A stretch of DNA of 16,507 bases from an uncultured Eubacteriales bacterium (GCA_902478395.1 CABSKZ010000025.1:1-16507); one strand, 5' to 3'; positions 7,082 through 15,279 are shown, numbered from the stretch's first letter. Made by a program: numbers and translations. The notes: a model not told the origin generated them from the sequence alone.

Positions 7082-7786
7082 TTATCGCGTGATAGCGACA
7101 GTGGCGATTAAGACCATTGCGGCCCCAGCCTTGTTCAAGACGGCAGATGCAGCATCTGCCGTCGCCCCGGTTGTATAAATGTCGTCAATCAGCAGAAGTG
7201 TCTTTCCTCTTACATCGCAGCCGGAAGCAACAGCAAATGCATGTTTGACATTCCGCATCCGTTCGGCGCGGCCCAGGGTGCTTTGCTTTGGTGTATCCTT
7301 TTTCTTGATCAGAAGCTTGCTTACATAAGGAAGCTTCAGCTCCTTTGCAACTTTTTTGGCTATTAATGCGGCTTGGTCAAAGCCCCGCTCCTGCAGGCGT
7401 TTTTTGCTCAGCGGCACGCTGATAACCGCGTCGGGGCGGGGAAACATTCCGAAATTTTGAATACGCCGTATCAGAAGTGCCGCATAGCCGCGGTGGTAGT
7501 AGAAACGCTGTCCGAACTTATAGCGCAAAACAGACTGCCGCAATTCCTTTTCGTAGACGGCGCAGGAAATGCCCAGAAAAAATTCGTGCGGGTGTACTTG
7601 GCAATTTGCGCATAAAATTTTGTCCTCCTCAACTGGCCGGCCGCATTTTTTGCAGGTCCGCACTTCCTCGCAAAGCACGATCTTTTCACGGCAGGCCGGA
7701 CAAACAGGGAACTCGCCGTCGCGGCAGATTTTATCACAGATGACGCACCGGTCGGGATAGATGAGGCGTAAAAATTTATTGAACAT
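7082..7786 (-). CDS. comF: ComF family phosphoribosyltransferase-like protein
   Basis: A 234-residue cytoplasmic protein of the ComF/GntX family. The N-terminal third has four Cys pairs that look like zinc-binding knuckles: C14/C17, C29/C32, C45/C48 and C59/C62. The C-terminal part is a type I phosphoribosyltransferase fold with the PRPP-binding motif LLLIDDIYTTGAT near residues 197-209 (acidic pair D201/D202). In Bacillus the homologue ComFC takes part in DNA uptake during competence; GntX in Escherichia coli is linked to use of DNA as a nutrient, and the reaction is not settled. The ATG lies 6 nt inside the end of aroQ (11-nt overlap), without a strong ribosome binding site, so it is probably translated by coupling. 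It is the last gene of the leftward run. comFA is not adjacent, so a competence role is not shown. Confidence 0.92.
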   Translation of the reverse strand: MFNKFLRLIYPDRCVICDKICRDGEFPVCPACREKIVLCEEVRTCKKCGRPVEEDKILCANCQVHPHEFFLGISCAVYEKELRQSVLRYKFGQRFYYHRGYAALLIRRIQNFGMFPRPDAVISVPLSKKRLQERGFDQAALIAKKVAKELKLPYVSKLLIKKKDTPKQSTLGRAERMRNVKHAFAVASGCDVRGKTLLLIDDIYTTGATADAASAVLNKAGAAMVLIATVAITR

Positions 7787-8216
7787 GGTGGGAAACCAAT
7801 TCTTCTAAGGCTTTAAAATAGCCGTCTTTGCCGAGGCCGCATATTTGCATGCAGCAAACGGGCTTGATGACGGAAATATGCCGGAATTCTTCCCGCTTAT
7901 GGATGTCGGAAAGATGCACCTCAGCGGTGGGAATATTAACGGAAGCAATCGCATCGCGCAGGGCATAGCTGTAATGTGTATAGGCGCCGGCGTTTAGAAT
8001 AATACCGTCGGCCTTTTGATAACAGCTGTGAATTTTATCAATCAGTGCTCCTTCGCTGTTGGATTGGAAACATTCGATTTGAAAGCCCAATGCGTTCCCG
8101 CGGACAACCAGCTCCTGCTCAATGTCAGCCAACGTGGTTGTCCCATAAACCTCTGGCTGGCGAATGCCAAGCATGTTTAAATTCGGACCGTTGATAACCA
8201 TAATTTTATGATACAT
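7776..8216 (-). CDS. aroQ: Type II 3-dehydroquinate dehydratase
   Basis: Third step of the shikimate pathway: 3-dehydroquinate to 3-dehydroshikimate and water, by the type II (dodecameric, trans-elimination) enzyme. Length of 146 residues is normal. The opening motif NGPNLNMLGIRQPEVYG (9-25) carries the catalytic Arg19 and Tyr24. Asn75 and His81 lie in LNAGAYTHYS, and His101 and Arg112 in EVHLSDIHKREEFR. All key residues are present, so it should be active. Start ATG at 8216 has AGGAGG (8222-8227) 5 nt upstream. It follows panB after a 110-nt gap with no clear terminator or promoter, so cotranscription from the DUF2520 promoter is likely but not certain. Its end overlaps the ComF-type gene by 11 nt. 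No other shikimate genes are in the window. Confidence 0.97.
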   Translation of the reverse strand: MYHKIMVINGPNLNMLGIRQPEVYGTTTLADIEQELVVRGNALGFQIECFQSNSEGALIDKIHSCYQKADGIILNAGAYTHYSYALRDAIASVNIPTAEVHLSDIHKREEFRHISVIKPVCCMQICGLGKDGYFKALEELVSHHVQ

Positions 8217-8221
8217 GTGAA

Positions 8222-8227
8222 CCTCCT
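8222..8227 (-). promoter_or_regulatory. Ribosome binding site of aroQ
   Basis: AGGAGG on the minus strand, 5 nt before the ATG at 8216. It is a full consensus site and fixes the aroQ start. Confidence 0.85.
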
Positions 8228-8326
8228 GAGATATTTTTACGGTATGGGGTCTGGCTAACTGCTTTTTGTGGTATACCGAACCACTCTATCTTTTTTATTC
8301 TAAAAATTCTCCATGCTGAGATTGCG

Positions 8327-9124
8327 CTAAAAAGAATGCTCATCGGATGGGAAGGAACCTTCTTTTACTTCCTTTATATATTCGGTCACAGCATCGGTAA
8401 ACAGCGTCGATAAATCGACATACTGTTTCACAAATTTGGCGACTTTTTTTGGATAGAGGCCAGTCATGTCGTAAGATACCAGTACCTGTCCGTCGCATCC
8501 GCAGCCTGCGCCGATTCCGATAGTAGGGATGGACAGTGTTTCCGTTATCTCTGCGGCGAGCGCCTTTGGGACGCATTCCAGAACCAGCGCGCTTACACCG
8601 GCTTCTTCTACCGCCTTCGCGTCGTCTTTCAGCTTTTGTGCCGCCGCGTCCGTCTTTCCCTGTATGTAATAGCCGCCAAACGCCAATATGGATTGCGGTG
8701 TGAGACCGAGATGGCCGATAACCGGGATTTGCGCGCGGACAATTTTAGAGATTGCGCCGTACATGTCGCGGCCGCCTTCTAGTTTGACCGCTCCCGCGCC
8801 GCCCTCTTGTATCAGCCTTCCGGCATTGACGACCGCGTCATAATCGCTTGTGTGATAGCTTAAAAACGGCATGTCGGCCACGACCATTGCGTTTTGTACG
8901 CCGCGCACCACCGCTTTGGTGTGGTGAAGCATATCCTCCATGGTGACCTTTGTCGTGTCGTCGTAGCCCAGGACGACCTGTCCAAGGGAATCGCCGACCA
9001 GAATCATGTCGATTCCGGCTTCGTCAATTAACTTGGCGAAAGGGTAATCGTAGGCGGTCAGCATGGTTATCTTCCCGCCCTCTGTTTTTCTTTTCCGTAG
9101 GGTTGCAGTTGTAAACTTACTCAC
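8327..9124 (-). CDS. panB: 3-methyl-2-oxobutanoate hydroxymethyltransferase
   Basis: First committed step of pantothenate (coenzyme A) synthesis: transfers a hydroxymethyl group from methylene-tetrahydrofolate to 2-oxoisovalerate, giving ketopantoate. Length of 265 residues is normal. Metal-binding Asp45 (ILVGDS) and Asp84 (VVADMPF) and Glu116 (KLEGG) are in place, as is GHLGLTPQS (137-145) and the catalytic Glu183 (VLECVP). The start is a GTG at 9124 with a consensus AAGGAGG 9 nt upstream, located inside the 3' end of the DUF2520 gene. The start and the upstream stop share the 8 bases GTGAGTAA, so translation is probably coupled. panC, panD and panE are not seen nearby. The assignment is firm. 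Confidence 0.97.
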   Translation of the reverse strand: MSKFTTATLRKRKTEGGKITMLTAYDYPFAKLIDEAGIDMILVGDSLGQVVLGYDDTTKVTMEDMLHHTKAVVRGVQNAMVVADMPFLSYHTSDYDAVVNAGRLIQEGGAGAVKLEGGRDMYGAISKIVRAQIPVIGHLGLTPQSILAFGGYYIQGKTDAAAQKLKDDAKAVEEAGVSALVLECVPKALAAEITETLSIPTIGIGAGCGCDGQVLVSYDMTGLYPKKVAKFVKQYVDLSTLFTDAVTEYIKEVKEGSFPSDEHSF

Positions 9125-9947
9125 AGGTAAGGGCCTCCTTCAGTTTTAAATATGTCGCTTCATCTATAAAATGACTCTTCAGGGCGTCCGAAGCAGTGGC
9201 ACGCCCGAGGGTTGCATACAGCTGTTTCAGTTCCGGCGGACCAAGCGCCGCCAGGTGTTTTTGAACCGTTCCGGTGTCACCGCGTGCAATTGGCCCGGTT
9301 AGCGCCTGTTCGGCCCCTTTGACACAGATGTTGTTCAGCGTGTTATCCAAAAGCGGAAAAAAGGGGGAAAGCTCCAGGCCGATTTCGGTTAATATATTCT
9401 GCGCGGCATTTGCCAGTGTCACAGTATAGTTGGAAAGAATGCACATGGCGGCGTGGTATAGGGGTTTCTGTTCCGGCAGGATGTAGCGGACATTTGGAAA
9501 CAGATTTTCGATAATGCCGGCATCCCCCTGGCCTTCCGCCGTATAAATGAGAGAATCCAGCAGTCCGGCATCGGTAATAACGCCAGAAAAAGGTAGCGGA
9601 GGATGAACCGAAAAGACAGCTGCGCCCTTTTGTCTGGCCGCGTCCAGACTGGAAGAGGACAATGCGCCGCTGAAGTGGATCACCGTTTTGCCGGACAAGC
9701 TGCATATACTGTCCGAAACGGCCTGTGCTGCACCGGAAATGGCATCGTCCGGCGTTGCGATGAAAATGATGCTGCAGGACGAGGTCAATTCGGAAACCGA
9801 ACCATAGATCTTCGACCCCGTAAGTGCCGCCGCTGTTTGTGCCGAAGCGGCTGTACGGGAATAAAAACCGCCGATTTCAAAGCCGCGTGATTTTTGATAC
9901 AAAGCCATGCTTTTGGACACTTTGCCCGCCCCAATATAACCCAACAA
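9117..9947 (-). CDS. Rossmann-fold DUF2520 protein, possible ketopantoate reductase-like
   Basis: A 276-residue cytoplasmic protein. The N-terminus is a Rossmann dinucleotide-binding domain with the glycine motif GYIGAGKV (residues 3-10) and IIFIATPDDAI (about 60-70), as in 6-phosphogluconate/F420-NADP-type oxidoreductases. VIHFSGALSSSSLD and VHPPLPF follow, typical of the Rossmann-like plus DUF2520 family. The C-terminal half is helical, with a conserved YHAAMCILSNYTVTLAN segment, as in dimerising domains of the ketopantoate reductase superfamily. The start is taken as TTG 9947: no in-frame ATG exists upstream before a stop, and a weak AGGTG lies 8 nt before it. It is first in the leftward run and overlaps panB by 8 nt. 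That context suggests a reductase role in pantothenate synthesis (inference), but the family has no agreed function. Confidence 0.85.
   Translation of the reverse strand: MLGYIGAGKVSKSMALYQKSRGFEIGGFYSRTAASAQTAAALTGSKIYGSVSELTSSCSIIFIATPDDAISGAAQAVSDSICSLSGKTVIHFSGALSSSSLDAARQKGAAVFSVHPPLPFSGVITDAGLLDSLIYTAEGQGDAGIIENLFPNVRYILPEQKPLYHAAMCILSNYTVTLANAAQNILTEIGLELSPFFPLLDNTLNNICVKGAEQALTGPIARGDTGTVQKHLAALGPPELKQLYATLGRATASDALKSHFIDEATYLKLKEALTCE
9134..9140 (-). promoter_or_regulatory. Ribosome binding site of panB within upstream gene
   Basis: AAGGAGG on the minus strand, 9 nt before the GTG at 9124. It lies within the coding sequence of the DUF2520 gene and supports the non-ATG start of panB. 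Confidence 0.85.
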
Positions 9948-10098
9948 TATTTCTGCACCTGCCTTTTGTCCAGTAAATAAGCCCGATACTGGGGGATTTT
10001 TCCGAAAAAAATCTCATGAAATACCGGAACCATTTCCACAATTCGTCGTCTATTTTAATGAACCTGATGAAGTGATGTTTATCTTGGTGTATGGTTGT

Positions 10099-10127
10099 AG
10101 TATAACACAAGATGTAGTTTTTTTCAA
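10099..10127 (-). promoter_or_regulatory. Sigma-A promoter for DUF2520-panB run
   Basis: On the minus strand, TTGAAA (10122-10127) and TATACT (10099-10104) are separated by exactly 17 nt. Transcription would start near 10092, giving a leader of about 145 nt before the TTG at 9947. It is divergent from the pyrG promoter, 70 nt away. Confidence 0.8.
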
Positions 10128-10197
10128 CCGAAACACACAGGATGTTGTCCCAAGTATAAATGTTTTATGAAATTTAGGTGAAAGTACAAAAAAATCC

Positions 10198-10226
10198 TTG
10201 ACATTACGCCGTTTTGAGATTAAAAT
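10198..10226 (+). promoter_or_regulatory. Sigma-A promoter for pyrG
   Basis: TTGACA (10198-10203), a 17-nt spacer and TAAAAT (10221-10226). Transcription would start near 10231-10233, leaving a leader of only about 37 nt. That leader is too short for the terminator/antiterminator known upstream of Bacillus pyrG, and it does not begin with a G-run. Confidence 0.85.
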
Positions 10227-10253
10227 ATTAAGGTAGGAAATTTACGAAGTGGG

Positions 10254-10258
10254 GGAGG
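10254..10258 (+). promoter_or_regulatory. Ribosome binding site that fixes the pyrG start
   Basis: GGAGG within GGGGGAGG (10251-10258), 11 nt before ATG 10270. The GTG at 10249 overlaps this site and would add residues absent from the family, so ATG 10270 is chosen. Confidence 0.85.
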
Positions 10259-10269
10259 ACGTAAGCCGT

Positions 10270-11895
10270 ATGCTCAAATATATATTTGTTACAGGCGGTG
10301 TCGTATCCGGTTTGGGCAAGGGCATTACAGCTGCCTCGCTCGGGAGATTGCTCAAGGCGAGAGGATTCCGAGTGACCATTCAGAAGTTTGATCCGTACAT
10401 AAACATTGACCCGGGCACGATGAGTCCGATTCAGCACGGCGAGGTTTTCGTAACCGACGACGGTACGGAGACAGATTTGGACCTTGGCCATTATGAGCGG
10501 TTTATCGACGAAAATCTGAATGAAAACAGCAATGTTACAACAGGAAAGATATATTGGACTGTTATTAATAAGGAAAGAACCGGCGACTATTTGGGCGGTA
10601 CGGTTCAGGTTATCCCGCATATTACGAATGAGATTAAGGAGCGGATTTACCGCGCGGGAGCGAATGGGAATACAGATATTGTGATTACGGAAATCGGCGG
10701 GACAGTCGGTGATATCGAGAGCCAGCCGTTTCTGGAAGCCATCCGTCAGGTGGCCACAGAGGTCGGCCGGGAGAACGTAATGTATATCCACGTCGCGTTA
10801 GTCCCGTATCTCAGCATGGCCGGGGAGTTAAAATCGAAACCGGCCCAACACAGCGTGAAGGAATTGCTGGGAATTGGAATTCAGCCGGACGTTGTCGTTT
10901 GCCGGGCTGAAAAACCGTTGGGAGACGACATCATTAACAAGTTAGCACTGTTTTGCAATATACCAGCGGAATCGGTCATTCAGAATCTGGATGCCGACGT
11001 CTTGTATGAAGTGCCGTTGATGCTGGAAAAAGAAGGCCTTGCACGGGTTGCGCTCAAAAGGCTTGGGCTTACCGATTACCGGCCTGATTTGGACGGCTGG
11101 AAGGCATTGGTTGAAAAGACCAAGAACCCGTCTCATAGTGTAACGATTGCACTGGTAGGTAAATATGTTGTCCTGCGCGACGCCTATCTCAGTGTTGTGG
11201 AATCGCTTAAACACGGCGGAATTGCAAATGACGCAGAAGTCCATATCAAATGGATTAATTCCGAGTTTGTCAGTGAGGAAAGTCTGGAAGAATGCTTTGG
11301 GGATGTAGACGGCATTTTGGTTCCGGGCGGCTTTGGCGACAGGGGTGTAGAAGGGAAGATTTTAGCCTGCCAGTATGCCAGGGAAAATGACATTCCATAT
11401 TTCGGAATCTGTTTGGGGCTTCAGGTCGCCGTCATCGAATACGCAAGAAATGTTCTGGGGCTGAAAACCGCCAATACGACAGAGATTGACCCGGGTACCG
11501 TGTACCCTGTAATAGATATTATGCCCGACCAAAAGGATTTGGATAAAATGGGCGGCACCATGCGGTTAGGCAGGTATCCCTGTAATATTACAAAAGGGAC
11601 GAAGGCCTTTGAAGCGTATGGGGTGGAAGCAATTGACGAACGGCACCGGCACCGGTACGAAGTGAATAATACCTACCGGGACCGTTTTGAAGAGGCTGGC
11701 ATGTATTTTGTGGGCCGGTCGCCAGACGGGAAGCTTTGTGAAATTGTGGAGGTTCCTGATCGCAGATGGTTTGTTGGTGTGCAGTTCCATCCGGAATTTA
11801 AATCGCGTCCCAACAGGCCGCATCCCCTGTTCCGGGAGTTCATTCGGAATAGTCTGGAATTTGCTTGTGAAAAACAGGCAAAAGAGGGAAAATAG
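10270..11895 (+). CDS. pyrG: CTP synthase
   Basis: Makes CTP from UTP, ATP and glutamine, the last step of pyrimidine nucleotide synthesis; cytoplasmic tetramer. It has 541 residues, normal for the family. The N-terminal synthetase domain starts MLKYIFVTGGVVSGLGKGI (P-loop), followed by KFDPYINIDPGTMSP and EIGGTVGDIES. The C-terminal class I glutamine amidotransferase domain has the nucleophile Cys381 (FGICLGLQ) and the His507/Glu509 pair (QFHPEF). All catalytic parts are present. It stands alone, with its own strong promoter, divergent from the panB run; no clear terminator follows, only a weak GCAC-AAAAA-GTGC hairpin near 11913-11925. In Bacillus, pyrG is controlled by CTP through reiterative G addition and attenuation; neither feature is visible here. 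Confidence 0.98.
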   Translation: MLKYIFVTGGVVSGLGKGITAASLGRLLKARGFRVTIQKFDPYINIDPGTMSPIQHGEVFVTDDGTETDLDLGHYERFIDENLNENSNVTTGKIYWTVINKERTGDYLGGTVQVIPHITNEIKERIYRAGANGNTDIVITEIGGTVGDIESQPFLEAIRQVATEVGRENVMYIHVALVPYLSMAGELKSKPAQHSVKELLGIGIQPDVVVCRAEKPLGDDIINKLALFCNIPAESVIQNLDADVLYEVPLMLEKEGLARVALKRLGLTDYRPDLDGWKALVEKTKNPSHSVTIALVGKYVVLRDAYLSVVESLKHGGIANDAEVHIKWINSEFVSEESLEECFGDVDGILVPGGFGDRGVEGKILACQYARENDIPYFGICLGLQVAVIEYARNVLGLKTANTTEIDPGTVYPVIDIMPDQKDLDKMGGTMRLGRYPCNITKGTKAFEAYGVEAIDERHRHRYEVNNTYRDRFEEAGMYFVGRSPDGKLCEIVEVPDRRWFVGVQFHPEFKSRPNRPHPLFREFIRNSLEFACEKQAKEGK

Positions 11896-11982
11896 ATTAG
11901 GCAATAATGCACAAAAAGTGCGTTTGCATAGAGGGTTACAGGATGTTTGTTTTACATTTTGATTACAACTGCAAATCAGGCA

Positions 11983-12011
11983 TTGACTATCGGAATTTAA
12001 CGTGATATAAT
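11983..12011 (+). promoter_or_regulatory. Sigma-A promoter for SLH protein gene
   Basis: TTGACT (11983-11988), a 17-nt spacer and a perfect TATAAT (12006-12011). Transcription would start near 12018, giving a leader of about 130 nt. The near-consensus match fits a highly expressed surface protein. Confidence 0.88.
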
Positions 12012-12060
12012 CAGTGCATGATGCAGGGTAGAAGCATTCTTACCCCTCAAGTCGTGTTCT

Positions 12061-12106
12061 CCGTTTTTGAAAGAGGAACGGTTAATGCGTCAATACATAC
12101 TCTTTC
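12061..12106 (+). other. Leader with two competing hairpins
   Basis: In the untranslated leader of the SLH gene, CCGTT (12061-12065) can pair with AACGG (12077-12081). Alternatively GAAAGAG (12069-12075) can pair with CTCTTTC (12100-12106). The two folds exclude each other. It may stabilise the mRNA or be chance; no terminator T-run follows. Confidence 0.35.
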
Positions 12107-12148
12107 GGTTAAAATTAAAAATTATTATAAGGGAGGATTTGAGACACT

Positions 12149-15100
12149 ATGAAAAATCTCAAAAAGCTAGTCTCGATAGTTTTATCGCTCTCTATGCTGA
12201 TCGGCGTTATGGCTGTCAGCGTCAGCGCGAAAAGCTATTCGGACGTAGAAACCTCAGCAGCTTATTATGAAGCTGTTGACATTCTTTCAGGTCTGAAGAT
12301 TTTGGAAGGCGACGAGGAAGGCAACTTCAATCCGGACGCTGAAATCAAAAGATCCGAATTTGCGGCAGTGGTCTGCAGAGCGTTAGGCCAGGAAAATGCA
12401 GCAAACGGTTCCAAAGGTTTTACCAAATTCTCAGACGTATCAACTGACCACTGGGCAGTTGGTTACATCAACTGGGCTGCACAGCAGAAAATCGTCAATG
12501 GTATCGGCGACAACCAGTTCGCTCCGGACGCTCCGGTTAAATACCAGGAAGCGGTAAAAATGCTGGTAGCTGCTCTGGGTTATGAGCCGATGGCTACAAG
12601 AAAAGGCGGCTACCCGACTGGTTACATGGTAGTTGCTGCTTCTAACAACATGGGTGTTTCTGGTGTTGGCGGCACAGAAAATGCAGCAAGAAAAGTTGTT
12701 GCGCAGCTGACCTACCAGGCTCTGGATGTTCCGCTGATGGATGCCAGCTATTTCAGCACTTCTGGTGCGGATGAATACCTGGTATACAACGGCAAAAATG
12801 GCACAGACCCAAAAACGATTCTGAGCCAGTACTTAACGGTTGCTAAAATTAAAGCTGATGTAACGGCTACTGCAAGAAGCAACGATAATTACTACAAAAA
12901 GAACGGCGAGCAGGTACAGCTGAAAATGACCGCTTGCTATACCCCGTTTACTTGGGATGACCTTGACTATGTCATGGGCGGCAACGGCGATTTCGCAAAC
13001 AACCGTACCCTGGACGCTATGGTTGGGGAAACAAATGCGGGAGAATACCTCGGCTACAAAGTAGTTGCTTACGTCGGTTTTGACGACGATGACAACTACA
13101 CCCTGTATGCGATTACACCGGATCTGAAGTCCAACAATATGCTGACGGTTGAAAAGGATATTGAAGAGGCTATTTATAACGCAAATGGAACAAGCCTGTT
13201 CACCTATTGGGAAGATGTCGATAATGACAGAGACCCGGAAGAAGTTGAAATCGCTGAAGATTTTGACCTCTATGTCAACGGTGTAGAGGTATCTGGTGTC
13301 GATGCAGAAGACTTCAAAATGTTAGAGGAAGCAAACAAAGTTGTATTTATGGGCGACAAGAGTTCCGATGAGTATGACAAGATTTTTGCAACCTTCTATA
13401 CCTATCAGATGGTTGTTTCGGTCAATACCGAAGAAGAGCTTATTGAGACCAATGCTACCACTATTGACCTGAATAAGGACACCAGAAATAACGACAAGTT
13501 TATATATACGATTACCATGGATGGTGAGCCGATTGAACTTGGCGATTTACAGGAAAATGATGTATTAAACATTGTCAAACCATGTAGTGACATTCAGGAT
13601 GTTTTTGACGCTAATTATGATGACGACATTAATTTCCTTGATATCATCGTTACCAGAAGTACTGTTGAAGGTATGGTTGATGGAAAAGGTACAGAGGATG
13701 ACGAGTATTACATCGATGGTACGGAGTATAAGCTTGCTAAAGATGCAAATGCTCTCACCATCGGCGATACCGGTGTTTTCTATTTGACAATTGATGGTAA
13801 AATATTAGATATGACCATTGGCGAGGAATCTGGCATCAGCGGAAATTATGCGTTTGTAACGGATGTAGGAGCTAATAGAAGCTTTGGTAAAGATATCTAT
13901 GAAGTTAGAATGTATACGAAAAACGGTTCCTTCGAAACCTATCCTGTCGCGAGCAAATTGAAGGTAACGTATCTTGAAACGACTGCTGGAGAAGCTGGAG
14001 ATAAAACTACGTGGAAATCCGGCGTAACTTTAGATAGGGATAAGGGCGAGCAGGATGCCCTGTTTAAAGGTGAGAATGCTGAGGGTAAACCAAGTATTCC
14101 TGAAACGGAATATGGTATTGAGGCATATAACTTCTTCACGAATATTTTTGAGAAAAATACTGAAGAAGCAGCTGCAAAAGCGATTCAAAAACGTTTCATT
14201 AATTATAAGATTGTGAATAATGAATTGAAAGAAATTAAATTTGCAAGAGAAGGTGCGACAAGCGACAAATCCATATTTAATTCCAGCACTGTAGGCAATA
14301 CGTTTGGTTACAATGCTTCGTTGAATCGGTTTGGTTCATACAACATTGTTAGCAATTCTGTTTTATTCCTTACTCCGCTGACTAAGACTGCACCTTATTA
14401 TGTAGATGATGAAAAAATTGAATTGATGAGTTTCTCCAGTCTAGATGAAGATAGAGATGATAACTATAAAGGTATTGTGTACGGCATTGATTCAAATCGC
14501 AACATCGGCGCTGCTTTAATTTATGAGGATATCGGAATTGCTGCCAGCAATGCTCTTGCTGTTGTGCAGGCTGTATCCAGCGGATTAAATGCAGATGGTG
14601 AGGAAGCAACAAGAATTAAATTCCTGCAGGGTAAAAATATCAATACTTTAGCTATCAATGAAGATATCGGAGAAACTGCTGATTTTGCTTCTGAAGTAGG
14701 CGTTGGGGATATTATCCAATTTACATTGGCTGGCGATGAAATTAGCAGAGCCAAAGTTATTTTCGACCAAAGCACAATGGAATTGAAAGTAACAAATGAG
14801 GGTAATGTGAAATATGTATTTGGTATTGTAAAGGAATTTAAGAATTGGAATTTAGGCTTGACAGATGAGGTTCCTGCTGATGCATCCGGCAATATTGATA
14901 AGGAGTACGAGCCTGTATTCTTCAATGTTGATAAGGATGAAAACAGCACCTTGGCGCTGATGGATTTGAATAAGATTGAGAGACAGCCTTCTAGTGCAAT
15001 TCAGTCTATCACAAGCCTGCGGTCTCCGACTTCCTTTAAGGCAAATGCGAACAAATATTTAGCAGTAGCACGCGTTGAAAATGACGATGTTGCTAAAGAT

Positions 15101-15172
15101 GTAGTTGAAATTGTTGTTAAGAATAGTACAACGATAGATGAGTTAGATGACCTAACTTACTACCTTGGTTAA
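12149..15172 (+). CDS. S-layer-homology (SLH) domain surface protein
   Basis: A 1007-residue exported cell-surface protein. Residues 1-27 are a Sec signal peptide (KNLKK, hydrophobic core, SVSA). SLH repeats follow at about 29-80 (YSDV, then IKRSE) and 91-145 (FSDV, HWAVGYINWA, then VKYQE); about 150-195 is a third, degenerate repeat. SLH trimers bind the pyruvylated secondary wall polymer, so this end should anchor the protein to the wall. The remaining 800 residues are acidic, poor in Cys and rich in Asp, Glu, Asn and beta-prone segments, with no recognised enzyme domain, as expected of an S-layer or surface structural protein. A strong promoter, AAGGGAGG site and strong terminator point to high expression. 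By hand count, GC falls from 33 of 60 (12961-13020) to 19 of 60 (14221-14280). What the mature part does beyond being a surface protein cannot be told. Confidence 0.92.
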   Translation: MKNLKKLVSIVLSLSMLIGVMAVSVSAKSYSDVETSAAYYEAVDILSGLKILEGDEEGNFNPDAEIKRSEFAAVVCRALGQENAANGSKGFTKFSDVSTDHWAVGYINWAAQQKIVNGIGDNQFAPDAPVKYQEAVKMLVAALGYEPMATRKGGYPTGYMVVAASNNMGVSGVGGTENAARKVVAQLTYQALDVPLMDASYFSTSGADEYLVYNGKNGTDPKTILSQYLTVAKIKADVTATARSNDNYYKKNGEQVQLKMTACYTPFTWDDLDYVMGGNGDFANNRTLDAMVGETNAGEYLGYKVVAYVGFDDDDNYTLYAITPDLKSNNMLTVEKDIEEAIYNANGTSLFTYWEDVDNDRDPEEVEIAEDFDLYVNGVEVSGVDAEDFKMLEEANKVVFMGDKSSDEYDKIFATFYTYQMVVSVNTEEELIETNATTIDLNKDTRNNDKFIYTITMDGEPIELGDLQENDVLNIVKPCSDIQDVFDANYDDDINFLDIIVTRSTVEGMVDGKGTEDDEYYIDGTEYKLAKDANALTIGDTGVFYLTIDGKILDMTIGEESGISGNYAFVTDVGANRSFGKDIYEVRMYTKNGSFETYPVASKLKVTYLETTAGEAGDKTTWKSGVTLDRDKGEQDALFKGENAEGKPSIPETEYGIEAYNFFTNIFEKNTEEAAAKAIQKRFINYKIVNNELKEIKFAREGATSDKSIFNSSTVGNTFGYNASLNRFGSYNIVSNSVLFLTPLTKTAPYYVDDEKIELMSFSSLDEDRDDNYKGIVYGIDSNRNIGAALIYEDIGIAASNALAVVQAVSSGLNADGEEATRIKFLQGKNINTLAINEDIGETADFASEVGVGDIIQFTLAGDEISRAKVIFDQSTMELKVTNEGNVKYVFGIVKEFKNWNLGLTDEVPADASGNIDKEYEPVFFNVDKDENSTLALMDLNKIERQPSSAIQSITSLRSPTSFKANANKYLAVARVENDDVAKDVVEIVVKNSTTIDELDDLTYYLG

Positions 15173-15186
15173 TAGTACTGAATAAT

Positions 15187-15219
15187 AAAAGAGAGCCAGT
15201 CAAGGACTGGCTCTCTTTT
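15187..15219. terminator. Bidirectional terminator between convergent genes
   Basis: GAGAGCCAGTC (15191-15201) pairs perfectly with GACTGGCTCTC (15205-15215) around an AAG loop. AAAA precedes and TTTT follows, so each strand ends its hairpin with a T-run. It lies 18 nt after the SLH stop and also past the end of the leftward helicase gene. Confidence 0.95.
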
Positions 15220-15279
15220 CAGTTCTATATTTTTGTTTAACTCTACCTTTTTTGATGAAGAATGTAAGTTATATTTATG

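Noticed and set aside
9877..10110. Minus-strand upstream frame over the DUF2520 leader
   Set aside because: It starts upstream of the predicted transcript start and overlaps the DUF2520 gene out of frame; it shows no family features.
10249..10269. GTG 10249 as pyrG start
   Set aside because: It overlaps the GGGGGAGG ribosome binding site and would add seven residues before the highly conserved CTP synthase N-terminus.
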